Assembly: GCA_902767015.1 (NCBI GenBank)
Contig: CACXFV010000039.1
Span: 1 to 41,030, forward strand
From: an uncultured Lachnospiraceae bacterium
GTDB lineage: Bacteria; Bacillota; Clostridia; Lachnospirales; Lachnospiraceae
Direction of reading: 5' to 3'
DNA: 41,030 nucleotides
The notes beneath the pieces were generated by a model that had not been told where the DNA came from, did no database searches, and worked only from the letters and a program-made list of their open reading frames with translations. Positions 15,764 through 25,119 of this stretch are shown one piece after another. The first letter of the stretch is position 1, and every line of letters begins with the position of its first letter. Made by a program: the position numbers and the translations under genes.

Positions 15764-18700
15764 ATGAACATAGATGATAAAGTTTCTGACTCTTCTGATA
15801 GAGATAGTACTGCACCGGATGCACAGATGGAATTGGAAATGTTAGAGGACGTAATCTCCGGTAATAAGGCTGACAATAAAAAGTCCTTGTTTGGGAGAAA
15901 AGATAAAAAATCCGGCAGCAAGAGGCCGAAGAAGGATAAGCAGGCGGCAAAGACCGAATCAGCAGAGGAAAGTGCAGGGCAGGATGAAGCACCGGAAGAT
16001 GACAGTGAAGCGGAGTCAGGGACTGTTAAGACGAAGAAAGCTAAAAAGGTAAGACCGGCAAAGAATAAGAAAGCGAAGAAGTCAAAACAGACGGCAGTAC
16101 AAGAAGAGCAGGGCACGAAGGAGCCTGACGAGGAAGTCTCAGGTAATGAATCGGACAGCAAATGGAACAGTGAATATGAGGAGGCTTCGAAACAGGATAT
16201 AGATGAGGAGACGGAGACAGAGGATAATGCGGCTGAATCGCCGGATGGTAAGAAAGCAGGTATCTTTAAGAACTCAAAAGAAAAAAAGACAAGAGAAAAG
16301 AGGATACGAGGCAGGAAGCAAAGGCATGGCAGCAAAAACGTGGAGCAGGATTCTGACAGTACAGATGACGATGCCGTGCTAGAAAGTCTCCTGGCAACAG
16401 TTTCAGACATAGAAGATAGCAAGGAATTGTCAGATGCGCAGAATGTATCCGATGAGATGTCCTATGAGGAGGCGTACGCAGATAGAGAAGATACTTCAGA
16501 CGGTATGGGATATGGACAGGAAGCTTTAGAAAATCTGTCTGAACCATCAGCGTGGGAAGACGAGATGTCAGCCATGGAAGGCATGCCGGAAGAAATGTCG
16601 GCGGTAGAAACCACTGAATATGAGATGTCAGCGACGGGGGACATACTGGAAGAAATGTCGGAGCCGGAAGCCACAGAGGAATATATACCTTGGACGGAAG
16701 GTACATCAGGTAATGGGCTAGAATCACCGGATGGTTTTATGTCAGCGATGGATGGCATACCGGAAGAGATAGAATACGAAGAGGATATGTCTTATGATAT
16801 GGATGTTCCGGAGAGTCTGAATGATGATATGTTAAGCGGGGCAGAAATGTCAGACAATAGAGAGACGCCGGCGGATGGAGAGGTATCTGCCAAGGGAGAT
16901 ACTCCGGCGGATGAAGAGGCGTTGGCAGCTTCCGTATTTGGTGAAGAGGGACAACAGAGTGATGAAAGCACAGCTAAAGGAAAAACTCAAAAAGCACGCC
17001 GTGTGCGCAAACCGCGAAAGCCGCGGAAGTCAATTTTTATTGGAATAAGAGTGAAGCTTATCGGAACGTTTTTGCTTCCGGTAGCATTGTTTGTTATTGT
17101 TGGTGTTATTATCTATTCCAAGTCGGAACAGGGCTTACGGGATAACGCAGAGACGCTTACCTTTACCAGTGTGGGCATGTTGAATGAATATTTTGATCTT
17201 GGTTTTGAGAGTATCGAGCTGACTGCCACCCGTATTGGTGTAAATAGTAATGTGAGTTCACATTTTGGTGGAAAGTATGATTCAGACTATGAGATTGCAG
17301 CAAAAGGTGTCGTAGTAAATGAAGCAGTTGCCGACAGATATATTCAGGCGATTGTTGCATTCAGTAAGAATCAGGGGAATGCTATTTCCAATACAGGTGT
17401 GGTAAAGAAGAAGGATTTATACAATGCCTTTGTCAATTCCAGTGCCGGTCAGTATGTGGCAGAGCAGTTAGAGGGCACAAAGGGCGGTGTGTGTTGGATT
17501 ACAAGCCATCCGGAGATTGATGAACTGATGGATTATAAGGCAGAAGATTATGCTCTTACCTATGTGAGAGAGATACTTGACAGTGCTAATAAGCCGACGG
17601 GATATATGCTGATTGACGTTAAGACCTCTTTTATTAAGGATATTCTTGATAACGCAAAGATAGGAAGAAACAGTATACTGGGATTTGTTACCAATGATGC
17701 AACAGAAGTAATCAGTGGAACAGAAAGTGATTTCACATTCAGTGATAAGAAGTTTTTCCAAAATATCAAGGAAGAGAGCGGATATAAGTATGTGACATAT
17801 AAAGGCGAATCGTATCTTTTCCTGTATGAGAAGAGTACAAAAGGAACCGGAACTGTATGTGCCATGGTGCCAAGAAGTGTTATTATTGAAAAGGCAAATG
17901 AAATCAGGGTATATACGATTTTCACCATTATTATCTGCTGTATTATAGCCATAGTCGGCGGTTCAATTCTTGCGACAGGTATTGCCAAGGCACTTAAGAA
18001 GATTAACGAGATTATGAAGCAGATGGCAGAAGGTGACCTTACAAGAACCGTTCATTTGAGAAGAAATGATGAATTTAGAATTTTGTCGGGCAATATAGGC
18101 AATACAATCGCCAGTATTAAGAAACTGATTATGAAGTTGACACATGTGAGTGAACAGGTGCAGGATTCTGCGGATAAGGTAAATGACAACTCAGAAGTAC
18201 TATTTAAAGCAACTGAGGATATTACGCAGTCCATTGAAGATATTGAGCAGGGTCTGATACAGCAGTCTTCCGATACGGAGCACTGTTTGCAGCAGATGTC
18301 AGATTTGGCGAATAAGATTGGTGTGGTAAGTGACAGAACAAACGAGATTGAAAAGATTGCCGGCAGTACGCAGGAAGCTGTCAACAGCGGTGTGGTTTCT
18401 GTGGCAGAACTTGGAGAAAAGGTAAAAGATACCACAATGATTACCAAAGATATTATTAATAATATTACTGAACTGGGTAGAGAGTCGAAGGCAATTAACA
18501 GTATCATCCGCACAATCAACGAAATTGCTGACGAGACGAACCTGTTGGCACTGAATGCAAGTATAGAGGCAGCGAGAGCAGGCGAAGTCGGAAGAGGCTT
18601 TGTAGTGGTAGCAGATGAGGTCAGAAAACTGGCAGAGCAGTCCGGTAAGGCTGCGCAGCAGGTAGCAAAGATTATCAAGCGTATTCAGAAGCGTGTAGCG

Positions 18701-19153
18701 ATTACCATGAGTACAGCGGAGAATGCAGAAGTAATTATCGCCGACCAGGAGGAAGCACTTGGCATTACCGTACAGGTATTTGAGGATATCAGAGGACATA
18801 TTCTTGAGCTTGCGAATGATCTTGATACGATTTCGTCAAATATCTATGGTATTGAAGAAGCTAAGAACAGTACTTTGGAGGCAGTAGCAAGTATTTCTGC
18901 CACTTCTAATGAGACCGAGGCAGCTTCGGCAGAACTTACGAAGGCAGCAGAGCGCCAGATGAAGGCAGTTGAGATATTGTATGATGAAGTTAAGATTTTG
19001 AAGAAGGATTCAGTTGACCTCGATGAATCAGTAAGCGTATTCAAGATAGTGGAGGATGATGCAGACAGTTCACAAGAGCCGTTTGATGAGGACATCTCCA
19101 ATGTAACCGGGGATAGTGAGAATGATTTTGGAAACGATGGAACAGAATTTTAA
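15764..19153 (+). CDS. Methyl-accepting chemotaxis protein with a ~420-aa disordered N-terminal extension
   Basis: A 1129-residue chemoreceptor. The C-terminal half is standard: transmembrane helix 1 (about 432-451), an outer Cache-like sensor region (about 452-712), helix 2 (about 714-736, [16 protein letters not shown]), a HAMP linker, and the signalling tip [20 protein letters not shown] with [18 protein letters not shown] near residues 920-965. The first 420 residues are highly unusual for an MCP. A Lys/Glu-rich section comes first, then an acidic section with repeated EEMSA- and EMSATGD-like units, then a basic patch ([12 protein letters not shown]) just before the membrane. Standard receptors have only a short cytoplasmic N-terminus. 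TATAAT at 15720-15725 is a possible -10 box. It lies between sigF and spoVA, normally not separated by a receptor. Ligand unknown. Confidence 0.92.
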   Translation: MNIDDKVSDSSDRDSTAPDAQMELEMLEDVISGNKADNKKSLFGRKDKKSGSKRPKKDKQAAKTESAEESAGQDEAPEDDSEAESGTVKTKKAKKVRPAKNKKAKKSKQTAVQEEQGTKEPDEEVSGNESDSKWNSEYEEASKQDIDEETETEDNAAESPDGKKAGIFKNSKEKKTREKRIRGRKQRHGSKNVEQDSDSTDDDAVLESLLATVSDIEDSKELSDAQNVSDEMSYEEAYADREDTSDGMGYGQEALENLSEPSAWEDEMSAMEGMPEEMSAVETTEYEMSATGDILEEMSEPEATEEYIPWTEGTSGNGLESPDGFMSAMDGIPEEIEYEEDMSYDMDVPESLNDDMLSGAEMSDNRETPADGEVSAKGDTPADEEALAASVFGEEGQQSDESTAKGKTQKARRVRKPRKPRKSIFIGIRVKLIGTFLLPVALFVIVGVIIYSKSEQGLRDNAETLTFTSVGMLNEYFDLGFESIELTATRIGVNSNVSSHFGGKYDSDYEIAAKGVVVNEAVADRYIQAIVAFSKNQGNAISNTGVVKKKDLYNAFVNSSAGQYVAEQLEGTKGGVCWITSHPEIDELMDYKAEDYALTYVREILDSANKPTGYMLIDVKTSFIKDILDNAKIGRNSILGFVTNDATEVISGTESDFTFSDKKFFQNIKEESGYKYVTYKGESYLFLYEKSTKGTGTVCAMVPRSVIIEKANEIRVYTIFTIIICCIIAIVGGSILATGIAKALKKINEIMKQMAEGDLTRTVHLRRNDEFRILSGNIGNTIASIKKLIMKLTHVSEQVQDSADKVNDNSEVLFKATEDITQSIEDIEQGLIQQSSDTEHCLQQMSDLANKIGVVSDRTNEIEKIAGSTQEAVNSGVVSVAELGEKVKDTTMITKDIINNITELGRESKAINSIIRTINEIADETNLLALNASIEAARAGEVGRGFVVVADEVRKLAEQSGKAAQQVAKIIKRIQKRVAITMSTAENAEVIIADQEEALGITVQVFEDIRGHILELANDLDTISSNIYGIEEAKNSTLEAVASISATSNETEAASAELTKAAERQMKAVEILYDEVKILKKDSVDLDESVSVFKIVEDDADSSQEPFDEDISNVTGDSENDFGNDGTEF

Positions 19154-19283
19154 ACAGACATTTTGGTAAATTATAGTATATTTTAGTAAATAAGGAAATA
19201 GCGGCTTTTGCATAGTAAAAAATTTTGCATTGGCGATATGCAGGGTATAAAACTGTGTGAATTTCCTGGAGGCAGGATTGTTA

Positions 19284-19331
19284 AAAACGATATCAACGTC
19301 AATTGTTAAATTGCGTTGATATCGTTTTTTG
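19284..19331 (+). terminator. Terminator after the chemoreceptor gene
   Basis: AAAACGATATCAACG (19284-19298) pairs with CGTTGATATCGTTTT (19314-19328), a perfect 15-bp stem ending in six T residues. It insulates the spoVA operon from the receptor gene. Confidence 0.85.
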
Positions 19332-19360
19332 TATAATAATCAAATTTTTCTGCAAAATAA
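19331..19360 (+). promoter_or_regulatory. Candidate sigma-F/sigma-G promoter of the spoVA operon
   Basis: GTATA (19331-19335), a 15-base spacer and TGCAAAATAA (19351-19360) agree well with the forespore consensus (GYATA, then GGnRAnAnTR). The site lies just after the terminator and 35 bases before the spoVAA start, where a forespore promoter is expected. Assigned by eye. Confidence 0.5.
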
Positions 19361-19395
19361 GATAATGAAAACATAAGTGGATAAGGAGGAATATT

Positions 19396-19737
19396 ATGAA
19401 GGAAACTATAAAAACAATCGCAGTTTCGGCCATTGTTTTTTTTGGAACTGCATTTGCAATCATGTCATTTAATGAGGATGTGGCTGTGAGAGATTTATTT
19501 CAAAAATTATATGTGATAATTACCGGAAGTGAACATGAGGGCTTAGGAATTCTTGAGATATCCTATGGATTGGGAATTGCATTGGGAATTACTTTATTTT
19601 ACAATAGGCTGGTTAATAAAAAGAATGGGGATAATGAACCCACACCGATAGAAATCAAAATGAAGCAATATGCAGATGATGTAAATGATTATCTTGAATA
19701 TAGGGGAGAACAGAAAAACCGGGAAGTAAAAGGATAG
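19396..19737 (+). CDS. spoVAA: SpoVAA, membrane domain only
   Basis: A 113-residue protein matching, from memory, the C-terminal half of SpoVAA. It has a first helix, a MSFNEDVAVRDLFQKLY segment, then ITGSEHEGLGILEISYGLGI, a second helix, and PTPIEIKMKQY. Family members are about 200 residues and have a soluble N-terminal domain first; that domain is absent here. The 240 bases upstream hold a terminator and no open frame that could supply it, and the start has a perfect AAGGAGG site (19383-19389). This is therefore a genuine short form, not a wrong start. SpoVA proteins form the forespore channel that moves dipicolinic acid with calcium. First gene of the operon. Confidence 0.72.
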   Translation: MKETIKTIAVSAIVFFGTAFAIMSFNEDVAVRDLFQKLYVIITGSEHEGLGILEISYGLGIALGITLFYNRLVNKKNGDNEPTPIEIKMKQYADDVNDYLEYRGEQKNREVKG

Positions 19738-19748
19738 GAAACGCAGTT

Positions 19749-20207
19749 TTGAAAAGACAAAGTGGCAACAGTGCCGGGATGGGAGGGATGAAATTGAATA
19801 ATCTGGTGGGCATTTTGATAGGAATCAGTGCCGGTATACTCGTGGCGTGTGGTTTGTGTGCTCTCATTACAACAGTAGGAATTATAACGAGAATTGCATG
19901 GAGAACAAAAACTGTTGACAGAATTACCATCTATGAAAACAGTATGATACTGGGGGCGGTGACAGCTGTATTTGTATATCTTTCCATGCCTGATTTTTAC
20001 ATTAATGATGTAATATCAGCAATCATACTGGCGATTACGGGGCTATTTACCGGGGTGTTTGTGGGATGTCTTGCAATGTCACTTACAGAAGCATTGGATG
20101 CCTCGGCAATACTGTTCAGGAGGATAAAGTTTACAGGAGATACAAGGTATGTTTTAATAGCAGCAGCCTTGGGAAAATTTGTAGGGAATCTGGTATATTT
20201 TCGTTAG
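19749..20207 (+). CDS. spoVAB: Stage V sporulation protein AB
   Basis: A 152-residue membrane protein with four to five hydrophobic helices, recognised as SpoVAB by segments such as GLCALITTVGIITRIA and VGCLAMSLTEALDASAILFR, and by its place between spoVAA and spoVAC. The start is uncertain. TTG at 19749 has AGGATAGG nine to ten bases upstream, while ATG codons at about 19779 and 19788 lie in a GGGATGGGAGGGATG context and would give a length nearer the family norm. It probably helps assemble the dipicolinate channel in the inner forespore membrane. Confidence 0.85.
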   Translation: MKRQSGNSAGMGGMKLNNLVGILIGISAGILVACGLCALITTVGIITRIAWRTKTVDRITIYENSMILGAVTAVFVYLSMPDFYINDVISAIILAITGLFTGVFVGCLAMSLTEALDASAILFRRIKFTGDTRYVLIAAALGKFVGNLVYFR

Positions 20208-20284
20208 TCTGTTATGGATTTTCGGAGATAAATAACAGGATATAAAGAATAGGATATAAAGAATAGGAAAGGAGTTGGATTAAC

Positions 20285-20755
20285 ATGCAGGTAAAGGATG
20301 ATAAGGAGCTTTCAAAAAAGTATAACGATTATGTAAAAAAAGTAACCAAAACGACAAGTCTGCCAAAGAATATGTTTCATGCATTTCTCACAGGCGGAAT
20401 TATTTGTACAATCGGTCAGATTATTATGAATATACTAAGCGACTACGGTGTTGAAAAAGAACATGCCAATTCTGTGACGATATTGATTTTAATTGCTGCG
20501 TCAGCCTATCTGACGGGAATGAATATCTATGCAAAGATTGGAAAATACGGTGGTGCAGGTTCCCTTGTTCCCATCACCGGATTTGCTAATTCCATCGCAT
20601 GTTCAGCGACAGAATACAAGGCGGAGGGAATGGTTATGGGACTGGGCTGCAAAATATTTACAATTGCCGGACCGGTAATTTTATATGGTCTTATCAGCAG
20701 TTCAGTACTTGGAATACTATATTATCTGTTGGGAGGTATCAATCTGTGGGGATAG
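20285..20755 (+). CDS. spoVAC: Stage V sporulation protein AC
   Basis: A 156-residue channel protein with about five membrane helices. Recognisable segments are MFHAFLTGGIICTIGQ, YGGAGSLVPITGFANS and MGLGCKIFTIAGPVILYG. In Bacillus SpoVAC acts as a mechanosensitive channel for dipicolinate release during germination. The start at 20285 follows AAAGGAG. Its last ten bases overlap spoVAD, so the two are translationally linked. Confidence 0.95.
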   Translation: MQVKDDKELSKKYNDYVKKVTKTTSLPKNMFHAFLTGGIICTIGQIIMNILSDYGVEKEHANSVTILILIAASAYLTGMNIYAKIGKYGGAGSLVPITGFANSIACSATEYKAEGMVMGLGCKIFTIAGPVILYGLISSSVLGILYYLLGGINLWG

Positions 20756-21804
20756 AGAATCAAACTAACAAAATCAAAGGTGCCCAGAGTGTGGAATATG
20801 GGAATCCGCCCTATATCTTAGAGTATGCGAGTATATGTGGCAAAAAGGAGGGACAAGGTCCCCTGAAAGAGGAATTTGACGAGCGCAGTGAGGATGATAT
20901 GTTTGGAGCCGATACATGGGAGAAGGCAGAGAGTGCCCTTCAGGAAAAAACAGTGAGATTACTCCTTCAAAAGTCAGGATATCAAAATACAGATATCCGA
21001 TATATGTTTGCGGGGGATTTACTGGGACAGTTGATTGCTTCTACTTTTGGACTTCTTAATTTTGAGATTCCGTTTTTCGGACTATATGGGGCATGTTCTA
21101 CAATGGGAGAATCACTGAGTCTTGGCTCAATGACAATAGCAGGAGGCTATGCGGATAAGGTAATCACTCTTGCCTCCAGTCACTTTGCCAGTGCTGAAAA
21201 GACATTCCGTTTTCCTCTTGAGTATGGCAACCAGAGACCTTATTCGGCCACATGGACTGTCACAGGCTGTGGTGCTGTAGTGCTTGGAAGTGGCAGCAGT
21301 GCGGAAAATAAGAAGAAGGCGAAAGCAAAAATAAGGGGAATTACGACAGGTAAAATCGTAGATTTTGGTGTGAAGGATTCTATGAATATGGGTGCCTGTA
21401 TGGCACCGGCAGCAGCAGATGTGATTCAGAAAAATCTGTCGGATTTTGGATATACGGTGGACGAGTATGATAAGATTATCACGGGAGACTTGGGCTATAT
21501 CGGCCAGACAATACTGATTGACCTGTTAAGGGCAGTGGACATTGATATCAGTGAAAAGCATATGGATTGCGGAATAGAAATATTTGATTCCGAAAAGCAG
21601 GATACACACGCAGGAGGCAGCGGCTGCGGATGTTCTGCGACAGTGCTGTGTGGATATATTCTCGGGAAAATACAGCGGGGAGAATGGAAAAAGGTACTGT
21701 TTGTGCCGACAGGAGCAATGCTGTCTCCCATAAGCTTTAATGAGGGGCAATCAGTTCCGGGAATTGCCCATGCTGTGATTATTGAAAATAGGGAGGTGCA
21801 GTAA
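20746..21804 (+). CDS. spoVAD: Stage V sporulation protein AD
   Basis: A 352-residue thiolase-fold protein that binds dipicolinic acid. Family segments visible are FGLYGACSTMGESLSLG, ASSHFASAEKTFRFPLEYGN and THAGGSGCGCSATVLCGY. The frame is open further upstream, but GTG at 20746, eight bases after GGGAGGT (20731-20737), gives the correct N-terminus (MGIENQ). The stop overlaps the spoVAE start by one base (TAATG). Length is close to the roughly 340 residues of Bacillus SpoVAD. Confidence 0.95.
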   Translation: MGIENQTNKIKGAQSVEYGNPPYILEYASICGKKEGQGPLKEEFDERSEDDMFGADTWEKAESALQEKTVRLLLQKSGYQNTDIRYMFAGDLLGQLIASTFGLLNFEIPFFGLYGACSTMGESLSLGSMTIAGGYADKVITLASSHFASAEKTFRFPLEYGNQRPYSATWTVTGCGAVVLGSGSSAENKKKAKAKIRGITTGKIVDFGVKDSMNMGACMAPAAADVIQKNLSDFGYTVDEYDKIITGDLGYIGQTILIDLLRAVDIDISEKHMDCGIEIFDSEKQDTHAGGSGCGCSATVLCGYILGKIQRGEWKKVLFVPTGAMLSPISFNEGQSVPGIAHAVIIENREVQ

Positions 21805-22160
21805 TGGATTATCTGAAAGCATTTTTGGCAGGCGGCATCTTATGTGCCGTTGTTCAGATTTTCATCGACAAGACAAAGCTGATGCCGGGAAGAATCATGG
21901 TAGGGCTGGTGGTACTTGGCAGTATCTTAGGATTTTTGGGGGTATATCAGCCATTTATTGATTTTGCGGGAGCGGGAGCCAGTGTGCCGTTAGTTGGTTT
22001 TGGCAATACGCTTTTTAAGGGCGTCAAGGAAGCTGTGGATAGCGATGGTTTTCTGGGAATTTTCATGGGAGGTTTAAAGGCGAGTGCTGTTGGTATCACC
22101 GGTGCACTGATATTCGGATTTATTGGTTCACTTTTTTTTAAATCAAAAATGAAAGGTTAG
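21804..22160 (+). CDS. spoVAE: Stage V sporulation protein AE
   Basis: A 118-residue hydrophobic protein homologous to SpoVAC-type channel subunits (the SpoVAEb type). It begins MDYLKAFLAGGILCAVVQ and includes GAGASVPLVGFGNTL and IFMGGLKASAVGITGAL. It overlaps spoVAD by one base, and GGGAGGTGC gives the ribosome site. Membrane subunit of the dipicolinate channel. Confidence 0.94.
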   Translation: MDYLKAFLAGGILCAVVQIFIDKTKLMPGRIMVGLVVLGSILGFLGVYQPFIDFAGAGASVPLVGFGNTLFKGVKEAVDSDGFLGIFMGGLKASAVGITGALIFGFIGSLFFKSKMKG

Positions 22161-22167
22161 GGTGTGT

Positions 22168-22506
22168 ATGGCAAAGGAATATTTTGACCTGATACCAGTG
22201 ATAAATGAAGAAAATTCATGGAGAATGGATGTCAATAAAAATATTATCATACAAACTAAAAGGCAGGGAATCATCAGCAGAATCGCATCAAAATATTTTA
22301 ACAGACCGAAGAATAAAGAAATTGAGCTGGACGGATATGGCAGTATTGTTTGGCAAAAAATTAACGGAAAAAGCACTATTGGAGATATTGTGGAAGAAAT
22401 CATCGGCGAATTGGGAGAGGAAAAAACGCTTGCCTGTAAGAGGGCTGCAATGTTTTTTGAAATGCTTCGGTTTCATGGACTGATTCGGTTTGCCGGTTAC
22501 ACTTAG
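22168..22506 (+). CDS. PqqD-like protein (RiPP recognition element fold)
   Basis: A small protein of about 112 residues beginning MAKEYFDLIPVINEENSW. It ends in a winged-helix-like pattern typical of PqqD family proteins: ELDGYGSIVWQKINGKSTIG, then EEKTLACKRAAMFFEMLRFH. PqqD domains bind peptide precursors for radical SAM enzymes, but many orphan copies exist, and I recall similar ones in Lachnospiraceae of unknown role. GTG at 22162 is in frame but ATG at 22168 is preferred, with AAAGGT upstream. It directly follows spoVAE, eight bases from its stop, so it is probably the last gene of the spoVA transcript. No peptide gene lies beside it. Confidence 0.75.
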   Translation: MAKEYFDLIPVINEENSWRMDVNKNIIIQTKRQGIISRIASKYFNRPKNKEIELDGYGSIVWQKINGKSTIGDIVEEIIGELGEEKTLACKRAAMFFEMLRFHGLIRFAGYT

Positions 22507-22522
22507 AATGTAACAGCTCAAC

Positions 22523-22585
22523 CCATGGATATAAATCCGCAAAAAAGCCTGTAAGCAGGCTTTTTGTGTGAATCTATATCCATGG
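22523..22585 (+). terminator. Terminator inside a larger palindrome after the spoVA operon
   Basis: AAAAAGCCTG (22542-22551) pairs with CAGGCTTTTT (22556-22565) around TAAG, a classic intrinsic terminator that also works on the other strand. It is framed by a perfect outer repeat, CCATGGATATA (22523-22533) and TATATCCATGG (22575-22585). Confidence 0.85.
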
Positions 22586-22670
22586 CCGGACTGTTGCTTT
22601 ATGATAAACGGCACTGTCAAAGTAAGGCATCATAGAGAGGAAGAAGATTATTTGCATAATAAAAAGGTAT

Positions 22671-23219
22671 TTATGGTTTTAATGCCTTTGACAGTGCCTG
22701 TGTTACGGCGTCAATAAGTATCAGGTAGGTGTACTTGCAATCCTCCGGATATGTAATATTGTTAAGGGACTGGGAACGGATGACCTGATGTTCTAAGTCC
22801 TTCACAGAATTTTCGATAAGAGGATACATAGTCTTCACCGCTTCATCCATATTTTTGATTGAGACAGAAGTAATCTGCTCAGGTGATACACATACTTCAA
22901 TTTCCAACGTGCTATTATTTAACAGTAGAGAAGAAGTGTATACTCCGGCGGAATATTTCTTATCCGTATCATTCTGAATCGTATTTTCTGAAGTATGGGT
23001 TTCTTCCACCGATGGGATATTTGAAACCGAATAGCCGGTACCTAAGCTGCTGGTGGAAATACTGCTTTCCGGTATGACTGATGCGGCGGTATCTTTCGAT
23101 TTACCGGAACGGAACATCCACACAAATAATATGATTAGTAATATACCAAGCAGGATAAATATGCCTGTGTATATTAATTCTTTCAGCTTGAATACCACGA
23201 TTTTTGGATTTTTATTCAT
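22671..23219 (-). CDS. Membrane-anchored FMN-bind-like protein
   Basis: A 182-residue protein with one membrane helix (about residues 15-37), a Ser/Thr-rich stalk outside, and a C-terminal domain from YSAGVYTSSLLLNNSTLEIE onward. That domain follows the FMN-bind pattern: a beta hairpin, VSIKNMDEA, a helical end, and AVTQALSKAL at the terminus. The Ser-Gly-Ala-Thr motif that carries covalent FMN in RnfG/NqrC is not present, so flavin attachment is doubtful. ATG 23219 has GGAG nine bases upstream and is preferred over the TTG at 23234. It is the only minus-strand gene in this part of the window. The stretch GGCACTGTCAAAG (22611-22623) mirrors the 3' end of the gene (22686-22699) and could fold with it. 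Confidence 0.65.
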   Translation of the reverse strand: MNKNPKIVVFKLKELIYTGIFILLGILLIILFVWMFRSGKSKDTAASVIPESSISTSSLGTGYSVSNIPSVEETHTSENTIQNDTDKKYSAGVYTSSLLLNNSTLEIEVCVSPEQITSVSIKNMDEAVKTMYPLIENSVKDLEHQVIRSQSLNNITYPEDCKYTYLILIDAVTQALSKALKP

Positions 23220-23391
23220 TTTGCCCTGCTCCAATCTTATAATTATAATTATATATATGATAACGAAAAGTGAAATATGACTATCGTTTTCAGGTAACAG
23301 TGGTACTGTGCATAGAATGGAATATTCTGCGAATGGCGGTTAAGGTACCTGTGAATAGTAACTTTTAGAGGAAAGCAACACTTCCGAAAGG

Positions 23392-23420
23392 TTGCAAAAA
23401 AGTACCCGATATGCTATAAT
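23392..23420 (+). promoter_or_regulatory. Promoter of the diguanylate cyclase gene
   Basis: TTGCAA (23392-23397), a 17-base spacer and TATAAT (23415-23420) with TGC just before it form a strong housekeeping promoter. The start is near 23427. A degenerate copy of the interspersed palindrome motif (GGTACCTGTGAATAGTAAC) lies just upstream at about 23345-23363. Confidence 0.75.
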
Positions 23421-23449
23421 GAAGCTATTCTTGTTAGGGAGGTACACGC

Positions 23450-25099
23450 ATGAAGTCCGTAAAAAATAATGCACGATGGATATGGGCTGATGTGGTTTCA
23501 CTGATTGTGATTGCGACGATAATCATAATCGTTTTATTTTGTTATCCCGCACAGTACAAGCATTATTCTGATGCGGTGACTGATATGATGTCAGGATGGC
23601 AGACAAAGGAGGGTGCTCTTCTTTCTCTTGACAATCTGCCAAAAGGAGATTGTACACTTAAATATTCTGTTGCGGGATTGGATTTTGTGAATAAGCGGTT
23701 GTGTATGAGAAGTTCGGATACATTTCTCAGAGTATATGCTGACGGCGTACTGACTTATGTCTATGAACCGGAGCAATTGAGAGTGATAGGAGATTCTTAC
23801 GGAATATATATCCATATGATATTGATTCCGCCCGGAACAAAGGAAATTACACTCAAGCTGCATCCGATTTTTCCGGATATATCGCCCTATTTGAAAAATG
23901 CAGCTATTGAGGATGCCGGGATGTTTATCGGAGATGTTTTTGCAACAGGACTTCCCGGGTTTTGTATCTGCATGTTAATGATTATTTATGGTTTGTTGAT
24001 GTTGTATATGGGTATCACAAGTAAGCAGCCGGGGGAGAACGGAACGCTGAATTTCCTGTCATTGGGAACGTTTTCTGCTCTGGTTGGTCTGTGGTCTGCC
24101 AATGATACCTGTATTTTACAGGTATTAACGCAATGTCCGGAGATTATAAAACTGCTTACCTATGTATGTTTGATTTTTATTGCTTATCTTCCCGTTTCAT
24201 TTATAGCCAGTGCGACTAATCAGAATAATACGAAATTGTTACCGGTGTTGATGGTGTTGATTACCGTTAATTTTGTGCTCACCTTTGTGTTAACCTATTT
24301 AGATATCAGTGATTTACACTATATGCTGCGTCTGTCACATGTCATTATCGTCATTGCAATGATAATGACCATATATCTTATCTGTCGTGCTGCTGTGAGA
24401 AAAACAGTGGAAAAGGATTTTATCATGAGAATAGTTATTGGTCTGTGCGCTGCCATTATCGGTGTGTCCACAGATTTGCTCCGTTATAAAATCAATCATA
24501 ACAGTATTACCAGTGCCAGTGTATTTACCAGGATAGGGGTTCTAGTATTTATTGCCATGGTGGGTGTTCATCTGATAAAGGAGCGCAATAAGCTTGCTGT
24601 TGAGAAAGGACAGGCAGAGCTGATGGCAAAAATGGCATACACCGATGGATTGACAGAATTACATAATCGGGCAGCTTTTCATGAAAAGGAGCATACTATC
24701 CGCAATGAAAGAATCCCCTGTATCATTGTTCAACTTGACATTAATAATCTAAAGACAGTCAATGATGTCTATGGTCATGCAGAGGGTGACAGGCATATCA
24801 TCACGGCGGCGAATATCATAAGAGACAGCTTTGAAAACATCGGAACATGTTATCGTACCGGCGGTGATGAGTTCATTGTTGTTGTTGACAGGGGAGAAAT
24901 ACCACAGACGGAGATGGCAATCGGACAAATGCAGCGAAGTACCGATGCTTATAATGAAACAAAGCATCCGCATGTATCTTTACAGATTGCTTATGGTTAT
25001 GCAGCATATACCCCGCAGGGGGATCAGCTGGAAGTAGCAGAACAGCTGGCAGATCAGCGTATGTATGAAAAAAAGCGGAAAATGAAGGAAAGTAAATAA
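23450..25099 (+). CDS. Membrane diguanylate cyclase (GGDEF), 7TM sensor type
   Basis: A 549-residue protein with an N-terminal helix, an extracellular domain (about 35-165), about seven membrane helices (about 170-385), a short signalling helix, and a GGDEF domain starting AYTDGLTELHNRAAF. The catalytic loop is intact (RTGGDEFIVVV, GGDEF at 471-475), and LDINNLKTVNDVYGH carries the metal- and substrate-binding residues. It should make cyclic di-GMP from GTP. The RxxD inhibitory site expected five residues before GGDEF is not seen, so product inhibition at that site is unlikely. The layout resembles 7TM-DISM sensors. AGGGAGG (23436-23442) precedes the ATG. The ligand is unknown. Confidence 0.92.
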   Translation: MKSVKNNARWIWADVVSLIVIATIIIIVLFCYPAQYKHYSDAVTDMMSGWQTKEGALLSLDNLPKGDCTLKYSVAGLDFVNKRLCMRSSDTFLRVYADGVLTYVYEPEQLRVIGDSYGIYIHMILIPPGTKEITLKLHPIFPDISPYLKNAAIEDAGMFIGDVFATGLPGFCICMLMIIYGLLMLYMGITSKQPGENGTLNFLSLGTFSALVGLWSANDTCILQVLTQCPEIIKLLTYVCLIFIAYLPVSFIASATNQNNTKLLPVLMVLITVNFVLTFVLTYLDISDLHYMLRLSHVIIVIAMIMTIYLICRAAVRKTVEKDFIMRIVIGLCAAIIGVSTDLLRYKINHNSITSASVFTRIGVLVFIAMVGVHLIKERNKLAVEKGQAELMAKMAYTDGLTELHNRAAFHEKEHTIRNERIPCIIVQLDINNLKTVNDVYGHAEGDRHIITAANIIRDSFENIGTCYRTGGDEFIVVVDRGEIPQTEMAIGQMQRSTDAYNETKHPHVSLQIAYGYAAYTPQGDQLEVAEQLADQRMYEKKRKMKESK

Positions 25100-25119
25100 T
25101 AAATCGGAAGATGAATTTT

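Noticed and set aside
15709-16422. 237-codon Ser/Leu-rich open frame on the minus strand
   Set aside because: It is antisense to the Lys/Glu-rich tail of the chemoreceptor; GAA/GAG/AAG codons read backwards give Ser, Leu and Phe.
18052-18678. 208-codon minus-strand frame
   Set aside because: Antisense to the conserved HAMP and signalling region of the chemoreceptor, with no ribosome site or motif.
20599-20745. Upstream extension of SpoVAD
   Set aside because: The frame is open but overlaps most of the end of spoVAC. GTG 20746 has a proper ribosome site and gives the family N-terminus.
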